Assembly (NCBI RefSeq): GCF_004102025.1
Contig: NZ_CP025228.1
Coordinates: 2,480,001-2,544,000, forward strand
Source: Actinomyces qiguomingii
Lineage (GTDB): Bacteria > Actinomycetota > Actinomycetes > Actinomycetales > Actinomycetaceae
Reading direction: 5' to 3'
DNA: 64,000 nucleotides
The translations under genes and the position numbers were made by a program. Position 1 is the stretch's first letter, and each line of letters starts with the position of its first letter. Under the pieces are notes generated by a model. It was not told the DNA's origin, searched no databases, and saw nothing but the letters and a program-made list of their open reading frames with translations. Shown here one piece after another: positions 50,908 through 60,077 of the stretch.

Positions 50908-52923
50908 TCAGCGGGCCACCGGTTCACGGTTGCCCAAGCGCACCTTCTCCACCGTGCGCTCGGCCTCGAAGTCGGACTCCTTGAAGCCGAAGAAGTAGGT
51001 GGCCAGGAAGGATACGGCCAGAGTCACGAATGAGGCGATCCAGAAGCCGGTGAAGGAACCGTCGATGCCCTCGGGGTTGACGAAGGACGGGAAGCCGACG
51101 AATGCACCGGTGAAGCCCCACATGTTGACGTCAAACAGTCCGGTTAGCAGGCCGCCCACGGCGCCGCCGATAGAGGCGGTGATAAACACGCGCCCGTACT
51201 TCAGGTTCAGGCCGTACATGGCGGGCTCGGTCACCCCACAAAGGGCGGAGATCGTGGCCGGACCGGCCAGCTGCTTGATGCGGGGACTCTTGGCCTTGAC
51301 CCACAGGGCCAGGGCACCGCCACCCTGCGCGATCATGGAGGCGGAGACAATGGCATTGAGCGGGGAGAAGCCGGGATCGGCAATCTGCTGGGAGATGATC
51401 GGGATGACGGCCCAGTGCAGTCCGAAGATGACCAGGCACTGGTACAAGCCGCCGATCAGAAGTCCGGCCACCGGATAAGACAGGCTCAGCACCCAGCTGA
51501 CGGCCTGGGCGATACCGCCGGAGATCGTCATCACGATCGGGCCGAAGACCACCAGCACCAGGGTGGAGACGATGAAGATCTCCAGCAGCGGGGCGAAGAT
51601 GGAGCGCACCACCGCCGGAATCCACTTCTTCAGCCACGGCTCGATCTTGCTGGCCAGCCAGGAGGCCACGATGATCGGGAAGATCGAGTAGGCATAGGCG
51701 TTGCCCTCGGGCAGCGAGACCGGGATGCCGAAGAAATCGGAGTTGAAGACAGTCCGCCCGATCCGAGCGATCACGTGGTAGTCCTCCGCGGAGGAGTTGG
51801 CCATGGAGACCACGGACGGGAATGTGAGCACCCCACCGATGATGGCGACGATGATCGGGTCCGCACCAAGCCGGCGAGCCGAGGTGAAGCCGATGATGAT
51901 GGGCAGGAAGTAGAACATCGACGAGGCCATGGCGTCGATGAAGGTGTAGGTGGAGGTGCCGGTGTCCACGATGTTGAACTGCGTGAGCAGCGCCAGGATC
52001 CCTTTGAGAATGCCGGAGGCGGCCAGCACGCCGATCACGGGGATCATGGAGCCGGTGATCACACCGATCAGGGAGGAGAAACCGTACTTGACCCAACCGA
52101 TGGCCGTGGTCGGCTTCGGCGCCGCCGGGGCCGCCTCCGCCTCGTCGGAACCCTCGGCCAGGTGCGGAACCTGCTTGACCACGGCGTCGTACACGTCACC
52201 GACGGTGGCGCCGATGACCACCTGGTACTGCCCGCCCGCGCGGGCAACGTCGATCACACCGTCGGCGCTGGTGACCGCGGCGTCGTCGACCAGGGACTCG
52301 TCCTTGAGGTAGAAGCGCACCCGGGTGATGCAGTGGATGACCGAGCGGATGTTGTCGGCCCCGCCCACCCCGGCGATGATGTCGCGGGCGGTGGCGTCGA
52401 AACCGGTCAGCCCGTCATCGGCTGCGGCTGTGGGCGAGTCGGCCGTCCGCTTCAGGACTGCGGTGGCCACATCGGCACCGGCCTGCGCCTGCCCCGGGAC
52501 GATCCGCAGCTCGGCCAGGGCCTTGGCCGAATTGGTCACGGCCACGATGGTGGTGGTGTCCTTGCCGGCGGCGGTGATAGCAGCCAGATCCATGCTGCCC
52601 AGGGACTGGCCGGCGCGGACCTCCTGGTCCAGGCGGACAGAAAGGCTGAAGGGGCGTCCGGCGAGTTCTACGGTGTCAACGCCCAGGTGCAGGAGCACCT
52701 CCAGGCCATCGGAAGTGGCGATGCCAACTGCGTGACCGGTCTCGGCAACCATGGTGACGGTGCCGGAAACGGGTGCAACCACCTCGCCGGAGGAGGGGAG
52801 CACACCGAAACCCTCCCCCAGGGCTCCGGAGGAGAAGACCGGGTCGGGAACCTCGGCAAGGGCAATGATCGCGCCGGTTACTGGCGCTGCCAGAACCCGG
52901 TCTGGGATGGATGGTGATGACAT
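50908..52923 (-). CDS. treB: trehalose-specific PTS enzyme IIABC
   Basis: Imports trehalose as trehalose-6-phosphate at the expense of phosphoenolpyruvate. The 671-residue protein carries all three PTS domains in the order A-B-C. EIIA covers about residues 8-150 (GEVVAPVSGTVTMVAETGHA and the phosphohistidine region LLHLGVDTVEL). EIIB is about 170-260 (IIAGVGGADNIRSVIHCITRVRF, with the phosphocysteine). EIIC is about 275-655, with about ten helices (VITGSMIPVIGVLAASGILKG, GALALWVKAK, ISALCGVTEPAMYG). E. coli TreB lacks the EIIA part. Specificity is inferred from treC and treR. An AGAGGAG site precedes the ATG. Confidence 0.93.
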   Translation of the reverse strand: MSSPSIPDRVLAAPVTGAIIALAEVPDPVFSSGALGEGFGVLPSSGEVVAPVSGTVTMVAETGHAVGIATSDGLEVLLHLGVDTVELAGRPFSLSVRLDQEVRAGQSLGSMDLAAITAAGKDTTTIVAVTNSAKALAELRIVPGQAQAGADVATAVLKRTADSPTAAADDGLTGFDATARDIIAGVGGADNIRSVIHCITRVRFYLKDESLVDDAAVTSADGVIDVARAGGQYQVVIGATVGDVYDAVVKQVPHLAEGSDEAEAAPAAPKPTTAIGWVKYGFSSLIGVITGSMIPVIGVLAASGILKGILALLTQFNIVDTGTSTYTFIDAMASSMFYFLPIIIGFTSARRLGADPIIVAIIGGVLTFPSVVSMANSSAEDYHVIARIGRTVFNSDFFGIPVSLPEGNAYAYSIFPIIVASWLASKIEPWLKKWIPAVVRSIFAPLLEIFIVSTLVLVVFGPIVMTISGGIAQAVSWVLSLSYPVAGLLIGGLYQCLVIFGLHWAVIPIISQQIADPGFSPLNAIVSASMIAQGGGALALWVKAKSPRIKQLAGPATISALCGVTEPAMYGLNLKYGRVFITASIGGAVGGLLTGLFDVNMWGFTGAFVGFPSFVNPEGIDGSFTGFWIASFVTLAVSFLATYFFGFKESDFEAERTVEKVRLGNREPVAR

Positions 52924-52937
52924 ATACGGTGCTCCTC

Positions 52938-54701
52938 TCAGAGCGACTTGGGATTGCGGATGATGATGGCGAGTGCCTCGTAGGGGGACAGGGTCAGCAC
53001 GGGGCTGAGTGTCCGTACGGGGTAGTTCCCGATGAGAACCTCGCCGGCGAGGAACTCGGTGGGGATCTCAACCGTGGTCGGCCGGCCACGGAAGCTGGTT
53101 AAGACGAGCAGGCGGGCGCGGGCTTCCCGGCCGGCCTCCTCGACACGGGTGTGTGTGTCAATCGGGGCAATCGAGGTGGGTCCCGCGGGCAGACTGCGTA
53201 TGTAGGCGAAGACATCGGGGTTGTCCTCCGCCCAGGGGGAATAGTCGCCTTCGGCGATCACCGGCTCGGCCTTGCGCAGCGCCACCAGGCGCCGGTAGTA
53301 GGGCAGGATGCGACCCCCGGACTCCTCGGCGGCCACGTTGATCCTCGCGGCATTGGTGGGGCGCAGCCACGGGGTGCCGGAGGTGAAACCGGCACCGGCG
53401 GTGGCGTCCCACTGCATGGGGGTGCGGGCGTTGTCACGCGCCTTGGCGTGGACAATGCCGAAGGCCTCCGCCTCACCGCGTCCACCGGCCACCAGCTCGG
53501 CGTAGGCGCCCAGGGCCTCGACATCCACATAGTCCTCGATGTGGGTGTAGTCCGGATCAGTCATGCCGATCTCCTCCCCCATGTAGATGTAGGGGGTGCC
53601 GCGCAGCAGGTGGATGGCGGTTCCCAGCATGGTGGCGGACTCGTAGTGGTAGCGCTCCGGATCGCCGAAGCGGTTGATGGCCCGGGGCTGGTCATGGTTG
53701 TTCCAGAACAGGGCGTTCCAGCCGCCGCCGGCCTGGAGGCCCAGGGCCCAGTCGTTGAGGATGCGCTTAAGGGCGGGGATGTCCGGATCGGCCCGGGTCC
53801 ACTTCTGACCGTCGGAGTAGTCGACCTTGAGGTGGTGGAAGTTGAACACCATGGAAAGCTCCCGCCGCTGGGGGTTGGTGTAATCCACGCAGGCGGCGAT
53901 GGAGGTGGAGGACATCTCCCCCACGGTCACGGAGTCCGGGTCCTGGCCGAAGCTGGCCCGGCTCAGCTCTTGCAGGTAGTCGTGCACGAGCGGACCGTCG
54001 GTGTAGACCAGGCGGTCGTCGGTGCCGGCCGGGGCGTCCGCCAGGGGCTCGGTCTTGCCGATCAGGTTGATTACGTCGAAGCGGAAGGCGCGCACGCCGT
54101 GGGACCGCCAGAAGTTGACTACCTCCGCCGCGCGGGAGCGCACTTCGGGGTTGTGCCAGTCCAGGTCGGCCTGGCCGGGATCGAACAGATGCAGGTAGTA
54201 CTCCCCGCCGCGAGGCCGGCCGGAATCATCCACGGGCCCGAAGGGCGCCCAGGCGGGGCCACCGAATTTTGATACCCAGTTGGTGGGCAGAATCGGTTCC
54301 CCGGCCTGATCGAAGCCGCGGGCAGGCCGCAGGTAGAAGTAGTCGCGGTAGCGCTGTTCGCCGGCCAGGGCCCGCTGAAACCACTCGTGCTCGGTGGACA
54401 CGTGGTTGAGCACCATGTCCAGCATGGGGCTGATGCCGTGCTCGGCCAGGGCGGCCACGAGCTCGTCGAAGTCCTCCATCGTGCCCATGGCGGGGTCCAC
54501 CGCGCGGTAGTCGGCCACGTCGTAGCCGTTGTCCCTACCCGGCGAGAGGTAGAAGGGGTTGAGCCAGACGTAGTCCACACCCAGGGAGGCGATGTACGGG
54601 ACCTTCTCGATGATCCCGCGCAGGTCGCCAACACCGTCACCGGTGGTGTCCCGGAAGGACTTCGGATAGACCTGGTAGACGACAGCGTCGTGAAAACTCA
54701 T
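52938..54701 (-). CDS. treC: alpha,alpha-phosphotrehalase (GH13)
   Basis: Hydrolyses trehalose-6-phosphate to glucose and glucose-6-phosphate. The 587-residue GH13 enzyme begins DAVVYQVYPKSFRDTTGDGVGDL. It has the regions DYVWLNPFYLSPGRDNGYDV and DMVLNHVSTEHEWF, the nucleophile in VRAFRFDVINLIG, the acid in VTVGEMSS, and FWNNHDQPR with the third catalytic Asp. Oligo-1,6-glucosidases are close relatives, but the neighbouring trehalose PTS decides the call. The treB start lies 14 bases beyond this stop. Transcription starts from the operator region upstream. Confidence 0.93.
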   Translation of the reverse strand: MSFHDAVVYQVYPKSFRDTTGDGVGDLRGIIEKVPYIASLGVDYVWLNPFYLSPGRDNGYDVADYRAVDPAMGTMEDFDELVAALAEHGISPMLDMVLNHVSTEHEWFQRALAGEQRYRDYFYLRPARGFDQAGEPILPTNWVSKFGGPAWAPFGPVDDSGRPRGGEYYLHLFDPGQADLDWHNPEVRSRAAEVVNFWRSHGVRAFRFDVINLIGKTEPLADAPAGTDDRLVYTDGPLVHDYLQELSRASFGQDPDSVTVGEMSSTSIAACVDYTNPQRRELSMVFNFHHLKVDYSDGQKWTRADPDIPALKRILNDWALGLQAGGGWNALFWNNHDQPRAINRFGDPERYHYESATMLGTAIHLLRGTPYIYMGEEIGMTDPDYTHIEDYVDVEALGAYAELVAGGRGEAEAFGIVHAKARDNARTPMQWDATAGAGFTSGTPWLRPTNAARINVAAEESGGRILPYYRRLVALRKAEPVIAEGDYSPWAEDNPDVFAYIRSLPAGPTSIAPIDTHTRVEEAGREARARLLVLTSFRGRPTTVEIPTEFLAGEVLIGNYPVRTLSPVLTLSPYEALAIIIRNPKSL

Positions 54702-54740
54702 GGGTACTCCGTGGAATCACGCTGCCGCTCCCGCGCGGCA

Positions 54741-54756
54741 ACTTGTATATACAAGT
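54741..54756. promoter_or_regulatory. TreR-type operator upstream of treC
   Basis: A perfect 16-bp palindrome, ACTTGTATATACAAGT, lies 40 bases upstream of the treC start. Its core matches the TTGTATATACAA operator known for TreR in Bacillus. A partial half-site (AAGTACAAG) follows at 54781-54789. It overlaps or adjoins the treCB promoter, so binding should repress. The rest of the gap to 55043 shows no gene. Confidence 0.9.
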
Positions 54757-55043
54757 ACACACGCCGGGGAGGTTCACCGCAAGTACAAGCACCCCAATGT
54801 GACGCACACCCCTGGTCACCGCCTCGTCCCACTGTGAGGGGATTGTCATGAAATGCAGCACTTTCGAGGTCGCACGTGCGCCTCGGGGTGAACAAACCGC
54901 ACAATCACGCCAACTCCCGTCGCGGCGACGAGACACACATCAGCCAAAGTGCTGCAATCCGTGCCACGTCACCCCGGCACCGCGGCTCGGCCGGCCGTCA
55001 CCGGAAGGACCACCCGCCGAGCCACGACCTGACAACGCCTCAA

Positions 55044-55661
55044 TCAGGCGGAGGTACTCTCCTGCAACACGCCGGTGCTGCCACCATCCTCGGAGCCGGA
55101 ATCGCCCTCTAGGCCGCCACCCAATCCACCGGGGGCATCCTCATTAGGGGTGGTCCGGCCGGAGCCGAAGCCACCATCCATCTGCCCGAAGTCGCCATCA
55201 CGCATTCGGCCGCCACCCGGCATCTGACCGTCACCACCGGGCATTTGCCCACCTGGACCGCCCTGCCGCGGGTCGAAGTCGTCCCGCTCGACGCCCGCCG
55301 GGGCATCGTCGGAGGACAGCAACTCATTAGTGCCCCAGCCGGCGCCGAATGACGCCCCCATCAACGCGATCACGGCGAGAACAGCGACCCACCTGCGCCT
55401 GTACCAGGACCGTCCCCCTTCGGCCCGGACACCGGCACCCGGTGTGGAGACGGGCGATGCACCCACCGGCGTAGCCGCCTGAGGGTCAGGATCGTCCGCA
55501 AGCGGAATGCTCTGGCCGCCGACCCGCTGCGGCGATCCTTCTGCCAGTGCGGCATCGGCGCCGACCGACGCCGAGGCGGAGTCGGCGCTCGAGGCTCCCG
55601 GCGGATTCTCGGCTGGAATGCGGGCGGTGACATCGAAGTCGTCGGGCCTGGACGTGGTCAT
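55044..55661 (-). CDS. single-pass membrane protein with a Gly/Met-rich outer tail
   Basis: I do not recognise the family. The 205-residue product has an acidic, Ala/Ser-rich N-terminus of about 85 residues, one membrane helix (WVAVLAVIALMGASFGAGWG) preceded by WYRRR, and a tail of low complexity with repeated GQMPGG-like units and many Gly, Asp and Ser. The positive residues before the helix put the N-terminus inside and the tail outside. It is divergent from proC. A surface or wall-proximal role is possible. No sorting signal or lipobox is visible. Confidence 0.68.
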   Translation of the reverse strand: MTTSRPDDFDVTARIPAENPPGASSADSASASVGADAALAEGSPQRVGGQSIPLADDPDPQAATPVGASPVSTPGAGVRAEGGRSWYRRRWVAVLAVIALMGASFGAGWGTNELLSSDDAPAGVERDDFDPRQGGPGGQMPGGDGQMPGGGRMRDGDFGQMDGGFGSGRTTPNEDAPGGLGGGLEGDSGSEDGGSTGVLQESTSA

Positions 55662-55844
55662 CTATCGGTCCTCTGTCCTGTCAGCTTGTGGTAATCCACC
55701 CCGTGGCGGGGCGAGGCTCAAGGTACGAAGGACGCCTGAGACTCCCACGTGCCGGTGCTGTGGTGAAGCTGTGCCTCATTCGCCGGACGCATCATGCCGG
55801 GCGCGGATGCGGTCTTGGACACACCTGCGGACTACTCTGGGGGC

Positions 55845-56669
55845 ATGACGGTCTACGGATTCATCGGTGCGGGCAATATGGCCGGCGCGATCGTGCGGGG
55901 AGCCATTACTGCGGGGATGCCTGCCGCCTCCATCCTGGTCACCAGCGCCCACGACTCGGCGGACCGGCTGGCCCGGGCTACCGGGGCGCGCCAGATGGAG
56001 GCGGCCGAACTGGTGGAGGCCAGCGATGTGGTGGTGCTCGCGGTCAAGCCGCATGTGGTGCCGACGGTGCTGACCTCGTTGTCCAGCGTGCTGTCCCAGC
56101 GCCTTCCCCTGGTGCTCTCGATCGCTGCGGGAGTGAGCACCCAGCGCCTGGGGGAGTTACTGCCGCCGGGCGTCCGGGTGGTGCGGGCCATGCCGAATAT
56201 GGCAGCCGCCGTGGGCCGCTCCATGACCGCCCTGACCGCAGGTGCATCGGCCACCCAGGCCGACCTGGATGCGGCCCGCGCCTTGATGGTAGCCGTGGGC
56301 CGCACCCAGGTGCTGGCGGAGAGGGACTTCTCCGCCTTCACCGCCCTGGCGGGCTCCTCCCCCGCCTTCGTGTTCCAGTTCATCGAGGCCCTGGCGCGTG
56401 GCGGAGTAGCGGCCGGCATCCCCAAGGCGCAGGCCGTCGAGATCATCACCCAGGCCGTGCTCGGCGCGGCGCTGACGGTGCAGGCGGCGCAGATGGCCCA
56501 AGCCGACGGCGAACGCGGCCGCACCCCCGCCGATCTGATCGACGCCGTCTGCTCCCCCGGCGGAACCACCGTGGCCGGGCTGGTGGCATTGGAACGCGCG
56601 GGCTTCTCTCCCGCCGTAATCGCGGGCGTCGAGGCGATCATCGCCCGGGACCGGGAGCTGAGCGCTTAA
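55845..56669 (+). CDS. proC: pyrroline-5-carboxylate reductase
   Basis: Makes proline from pyrroline-5-carboxylate with NAD(P)H. The 274-residue protein starts MTVYGFIGAGNMAGAIVRG (Rossmann motif), has VVVLAVKPHVV and VVRAMPNMAAAVGRSMTAL, and ends with the ProC signature region (DLIDAVCSPGGTTVAGLVAL). The ATG at 55845 matches homologues although its ribosome site is poor. An in-frame ATG at 55794 would add 17 residues with no similarity. It stands alone ahead of polysaccharide cluster 2. Confidence 0.94.
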   Translation: MTVYGFIGAGNMAGAIVRGAITAGMPAASILVTSAHDSADRLARATGARQMEAAELVEASDVVVLAVKPHVVPTVLTSLSSVLSQRLPLVLSIAAGVSTQRLGELLPPGVRVVRAMPNMAAAVGRSMTALTAGASATQADLDAARALMVAVGRTQVLAERDFSAFTALAGSSPAFVFQFIEALARGGVAAGIPKAQAVEIITQAVLGAALTVQAAQMAQADGERGRTPADLIDAVCSPGGTTVAGLVALERAGFSPAVIAGVEAIIARDRELSA

Positions 56670-56830
56670 TCTCTCAGTCCCCCACCGTGCACGCGCCCGC
56701 CCGACCGGCTAGGCTGTAGACGTACTTGATTCCTGACCGTTACCAACAATCACTTCTGACAACACCCAACCCGGCGGTCCTGACACCACTCAACTGCTGC
56801 CCCGGTGAAGCCATTGAAAGGGGAATACCC

Positions 56831-57526
56831 ATGGCAGACCAGGCGACCCTGATCACCTGGAAACATCCGCAGACCTTCTACGCGCGCTACGGCAAACGCG
56901 CCCTGGATGTGACCGCTGCCATCGCGGTCATGCCGGTTCTGGGTGCGCTGACCCTCGGCGTCGGGGCCGCCATCAAGCTGGACGACGGCGGTCCCGTCTT
57001 CTACCGGCAGGAGCGGTGGGGCCGCCACGGCCGTCCCTTCCGCATCTTCAAGTTCCGGTCCATGTCAGTGGGGGCGCCGGATATCCGCAACGCCGATTCC
57101 TCCTCCGTCGCGTCCCGCACCGATGCCCGTGTCACCCGGGTGGGCCGCGTGCTGCGCTCCACCTCCATAGACGAGGTTCCCCAGTTCCTCAACGTCTTGA
57201 ACGGCACCATGAGCCTGATCGGGCCGCGCCCCAATCTGGCTACCAAGCCGCTGGACCGCATGGGGGCGGACGAACGGCGGCGACTGACGGTCAGGCCGGG
57301 CATCACCGGCTACAACCAGGCCTTCTACCGCAACTCCACCACCCTGCCCGAGCGTTACGCGGCCGACTGCTACTACGTCGACCACCTGTCCTTCGGCCTG
57401 GATGTGCGCATTGTGCTCAAGACCATCCAGACGGTTCTTACGGGCAGATCGGTCTACTCCTCGACCCGGGAGGGCGGTTCACAGTCCTCGTCCCCGCAGC
57501 AGCCCGCTGCACCCGCGTCCCGATAG
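56831..57526 (+). CDS. initiating sugar transferase of cluster 2
   Basis: A 231-residue undecaprenyl-phosphate sugar phosphotransferase. One membrane segment (TAAIAVMPVLGALTLGVGAAIKL) precedes the core: GGPVFYRQERWGRHGRPFRI, FKFRSMSV, LRSTSIDEVPQFLNVL and MSLIGPRPNLATKPL. The C-terminus is Ser/Gln/Pro-rich. An AAGGGG site precedes the ATG by seven bases. It is distinct from the cluster 1 enzyme and probably loads a different sugar. TAGGCT at 56710-56715 is a possible -10 box, though I see no good -35. Confidence 0.9.
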   Translation: MADQATLITWKHPQTFYARYGKRALDVTAAIAVMPVLGALTLGVGAAIKLDDGGPVFYRQERWGRHGRPFRIFKFRSMSVGAPDIRNADSSSVASRTDARVTRVGRVLRSTSIDEVPQFLNVLNGTMSLIGPRPNLATKPLDRMGADERRRLTVRPGITGYNQAFYRNSTTLPERYAADCYYVDHLSFGLDVRIVLKTIQTVLTGRSVYSSTREGGSQSSSPQQPAAPASR

Positions 57527-57575
57527 GCGGCCGGCGCGGAACCTCGAAACAGTCACTGACAGGAGACTCAGATCC

Positions 57576-60077
57576 ATGACCTCCCCTGAATCCCCCTCCG
57601 CCACCGTCCCGGTCACCGACGCCGTTACCAACCGGGACGCCGACGCCAACCGCCCGCCGGTGCTGATCCTGGGTGGATCCGCCCTCCAGGTGCCCATGAT
57701 CCGAGCGGCCCGCCGCTTGGGCATGCGCACCTTGGTAGTCGATGCCAACCCGAATGTGCCCGGAGCGGTCCTGGCCGACGAGTTCGCCTCCGTGTCCACC
57801 ACCGACGTAGACGGTCTGCTGGCCCTGACTCGTGACCGTGAACTGGCCGGAGTCACCTCGGTCGGCACCGACCGACCGGTGCGGGCGATCGCCGCTGTCG
57901 CCCGGGCTCACGGTCTGCCTGCGGTGTCCCCCGAGACGGCGGCCGCCTGCACGGACAAGGCACTCATGTTGCAGGCCGTCGCCCAAGCCGGCATCCCCCA
58001 CCCCCGCTTCGCCCTGGCCTCCGACTTGGACGAATTGCGGGCGGCTGTGGCCCAATTGGGGCTGCCGTGCATCGTCAAGCCGCTGGACTCCTCGGGCTCA
58101 CGCGGCGTGGTGCAGGTGAACACCGAGGCCGATCTTCCGGGGGCATTGGACTACGCCCTGGCGCCCTCCCAGGAGTCCGCTGTCATCGTCGAGGAGTTAC
58201 TGGTGGGGCGGGAGATAAGTTGCGAGGTGCTGTGCGTTAACGACGTGTACCACGTCCTGGCCACCACCGATAAGGACACCACCGGCAGCCCCCACTTCAT
58301 CGAGACCGGTCACACCCAGCCCGCCGATCTGGACGCCGACACCCTGGCCGCAGCCCACGGCCTGGTGGCTCGGTGTCTGGCCGCGGTGGACATGCACCTG
58401 GGGCCCGCACATGTGGAGATGATGCTCACCGACGCCGGACCGGTGCTAATCGAATTCGGCTGCCGGATGGCCGGTGATTTCGTCTCCTCCCATGTAGTGC
58501 CCGGCTCCACCGGCATCGACTTTCTTGGACTGGTGTTGCGACAGGCATGTGGTGACAGGATCGAGGTGCCGCCGTCATCCGGGCGGGCCGCAGCCATCCG
58601 CTTCCTAACCGCCCCCGAGGGCGTGCTGCGCGCCTTCCACGGCTTGGACCGGGCACGGGGCGTAGAGGGCGTCGACGCCGTCATCACCCTCGCACAGCCG
58701 GGAGAGACGATCACCCCGCTGCACTCCAGCACGGACCGGCTGGGCGTTGTGGTGGCCTCCGGTCCCGACCGCGCCAGCGCCATCACCGCCTGCGAGCAGG
58801 CCCGCGACCTGATCACCATTGAGGTCGACCAGGCCGCTCCCGCTCCTCGCCCGGCTGGGCGCTCCGGCCTGCCCGCGCAGGGTCGCCGGGTCCTGATTAT
58901 CGGTGCGGGACGCGGTCAGCTCGGGCTGATCCGTGCCGTAAAGCGGCTGGGTGCCACCGCGGTGGTCGCCAGCCTCACGGCCGGATCGCCCCCGGGGCTG
59001 AAGGAGGCGGACGAGGCCATCGACGTGGATCTGCTCGACCCGGATGAGGTGGCCCGGCAGGCGCGTCGGGTCGGCGTCGACGCCGTGGCCACCAGCTGTT
59101 TGGATACGGGCTTGGAGGCCCTGGGCGCGGTTGTCGAGGAGCTGGATCTGCGTGGCATCGACCGTGCCCGTGCCCGACTGTGTATGGACAAGTCGGCCAT
59201 GAAGCGCCGGCTTGCCCAGTGCGAGGTGCCCACCGCCCCCTTCCGTGAACTGACCTCCCCGGATGACCTTGCCGCCGCCCTGGACGAGGTTGGCCTGCCG
59301 GCCATGGTCAAGGCCGCCGACCTGCAGGGCTCCTCGGGGGTGTTCAAGGTGTCCTCGCCCGCCCAGGCCCGTGAGGCACTGCACCGCGCCCGCGACCTCA
59401 GCCGCCACGGCACGGTAATCGTCGAGCGTTTCCTGGATGGACGTGAGTTCGGCGCGCAGGCACTGGTGCACGACGGCGAGCTCCTCCACATCACCGTTCA
59501 TGGCGATGATCTGGCGGATGGTGGACTGCCCATCCCCGTCGGTCATCATGTGCCGGCCGACGACGCCGAACTGGAGGCGCAGGCCCGTCAGGTGATCGGT
59601 GCCGCGGTGCGGGCCTTGGGACTGGACAACTGCGCCGTCAATATCGACCTGATGGCCTGCGACGGGAAGGTCTACGTAATCGAGTTGACCGCCCGGGCCG
59701 GGGCCAATGGCCTGCCGGAACTGATGAGCGCCGTGCACGGTGTGAACTACTACGAGTTGGTGGCCCGCGAGGCCCTGGACCTGGATGTGGTCGGCGCCTG
59801 GGCGCGACGCGCGCCCTGGTCCGGCGCCGCCCTGGGAATGATGCTCACCGACCCCGACGCCCACGGCGTCGTGACCGCCGTGACGGTTCCCGCCGACCTG
59901 CCCGAGTGGGCGGTGGACCTGAGCCTGTTCCGCGGCCCGGGTGACCGGATCGATGGCTTCACCTCTTCCAACGACTGCCTCGGGCAGGTGGTGGTGCGCG
60001 GAGCGGACCTGGAGCAGTGCCGTCGCCGGGCGCAACAGATCGCCTCCCAGGTCGAGTTCAACCTTGAGGAGGCGTGA
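57576..60077 (+). CDS. tandem two-module ATP-grasp protein
   Basis: An 833-residue protein made of two complete ATP-grasp modules. Module 1 (about 28-415) starts VLILGGSALQVPMIRAARRL and has the lysine region PCIVKPLDSSGSRGVV, EELLVGREISCEV and the metal site LIEFGCRMAGD. Module 2 (about 438-830) repeats this as VLIIGAGRGQLGLIRAVKRL, PAMVKAADLQGSSGVFKV, VERFLDGREFGAQA and VIELTARAGANG. The layout resembles carbamoyl-phosphate synthase by fold only, with no glutaminase partner or matching motifs. It may form amide bonds between an amino acid and a sugar acid. The stop is shared with the next start (TGATG). Confidence 0.84.
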   Translation: MTSPESPSATVPVTDAVTNRDADANRPPVLILGGSALQVPMIRAARRLGMRTLVVDANPNVPGAVLADEFASVSTTDVDGLLALTRDRELAGVTSVGTDRPVRAIAAVARAHGLPAVSPETAAACTDKALMLQAVAQAGIPHPRFALASDLDELRAAVAQLGLPCIVKPLDSSGSRGVVQVNTEADLPGALDYALAPSQESAVIVEELLVGREISCEVLCVNDVYHVLATTDKDTTGSPHFIETGHTQPADLDADTLAAAHGLVARCLAAVDMHLGPAHVEMMLTDAGPVLIEFGCRMAGDFVSSHVVPGSTGIDFLGLVLRQACGDRIEVPPSSGRAAAIRFLTAPEGVLRAFHGLDRARGVEGVDAVITLAQPGETITPLHSSTDRLGVVVASGPDRASAITACEQARDLITIEVDQAAPAPRPAGRSGLPAQGRRVLIIGAGRGQLGLIRAVKRLGATAVVASLTAGSPPGLKEADEAIDVDLLDPDEVARQARRVGVDAVATSCLDTGLEALGAVVEELDLRGIDRARARLCMDKSAMKRRLAQCEVPTAPFRELTSPDDLAAALDEVGLPAMVKAADLQGSSGVFKVSSPAQAREALHRARDLSRHGTVIVERFLDGREFGAQALVHDGELLHITVHGDDLADGGLPIPVGHHVPADDAELEAQARQVIGAAVRALGLDNCAVNIDLMACDGKVYVIELTARAGANGLPELMSAVHGVNYYELVAREALDLDVVGAWARRAPWSGAALGMMLTDPDAHGVVTAVTVPADLPEWAVDLSLFRGPGDRIDGFTSSNDCLGQVVVRGADLEQCRRRAQQIASQVEFNLEEA

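Noticed and set aside
57576-60077. Carbamoyl-phosphate synthase large subunit
   Set aside because: The double ATP-grasp layout is similar, but the length (833 versus about 1070), the motifs and the polysaccharide neighbours do not fit.
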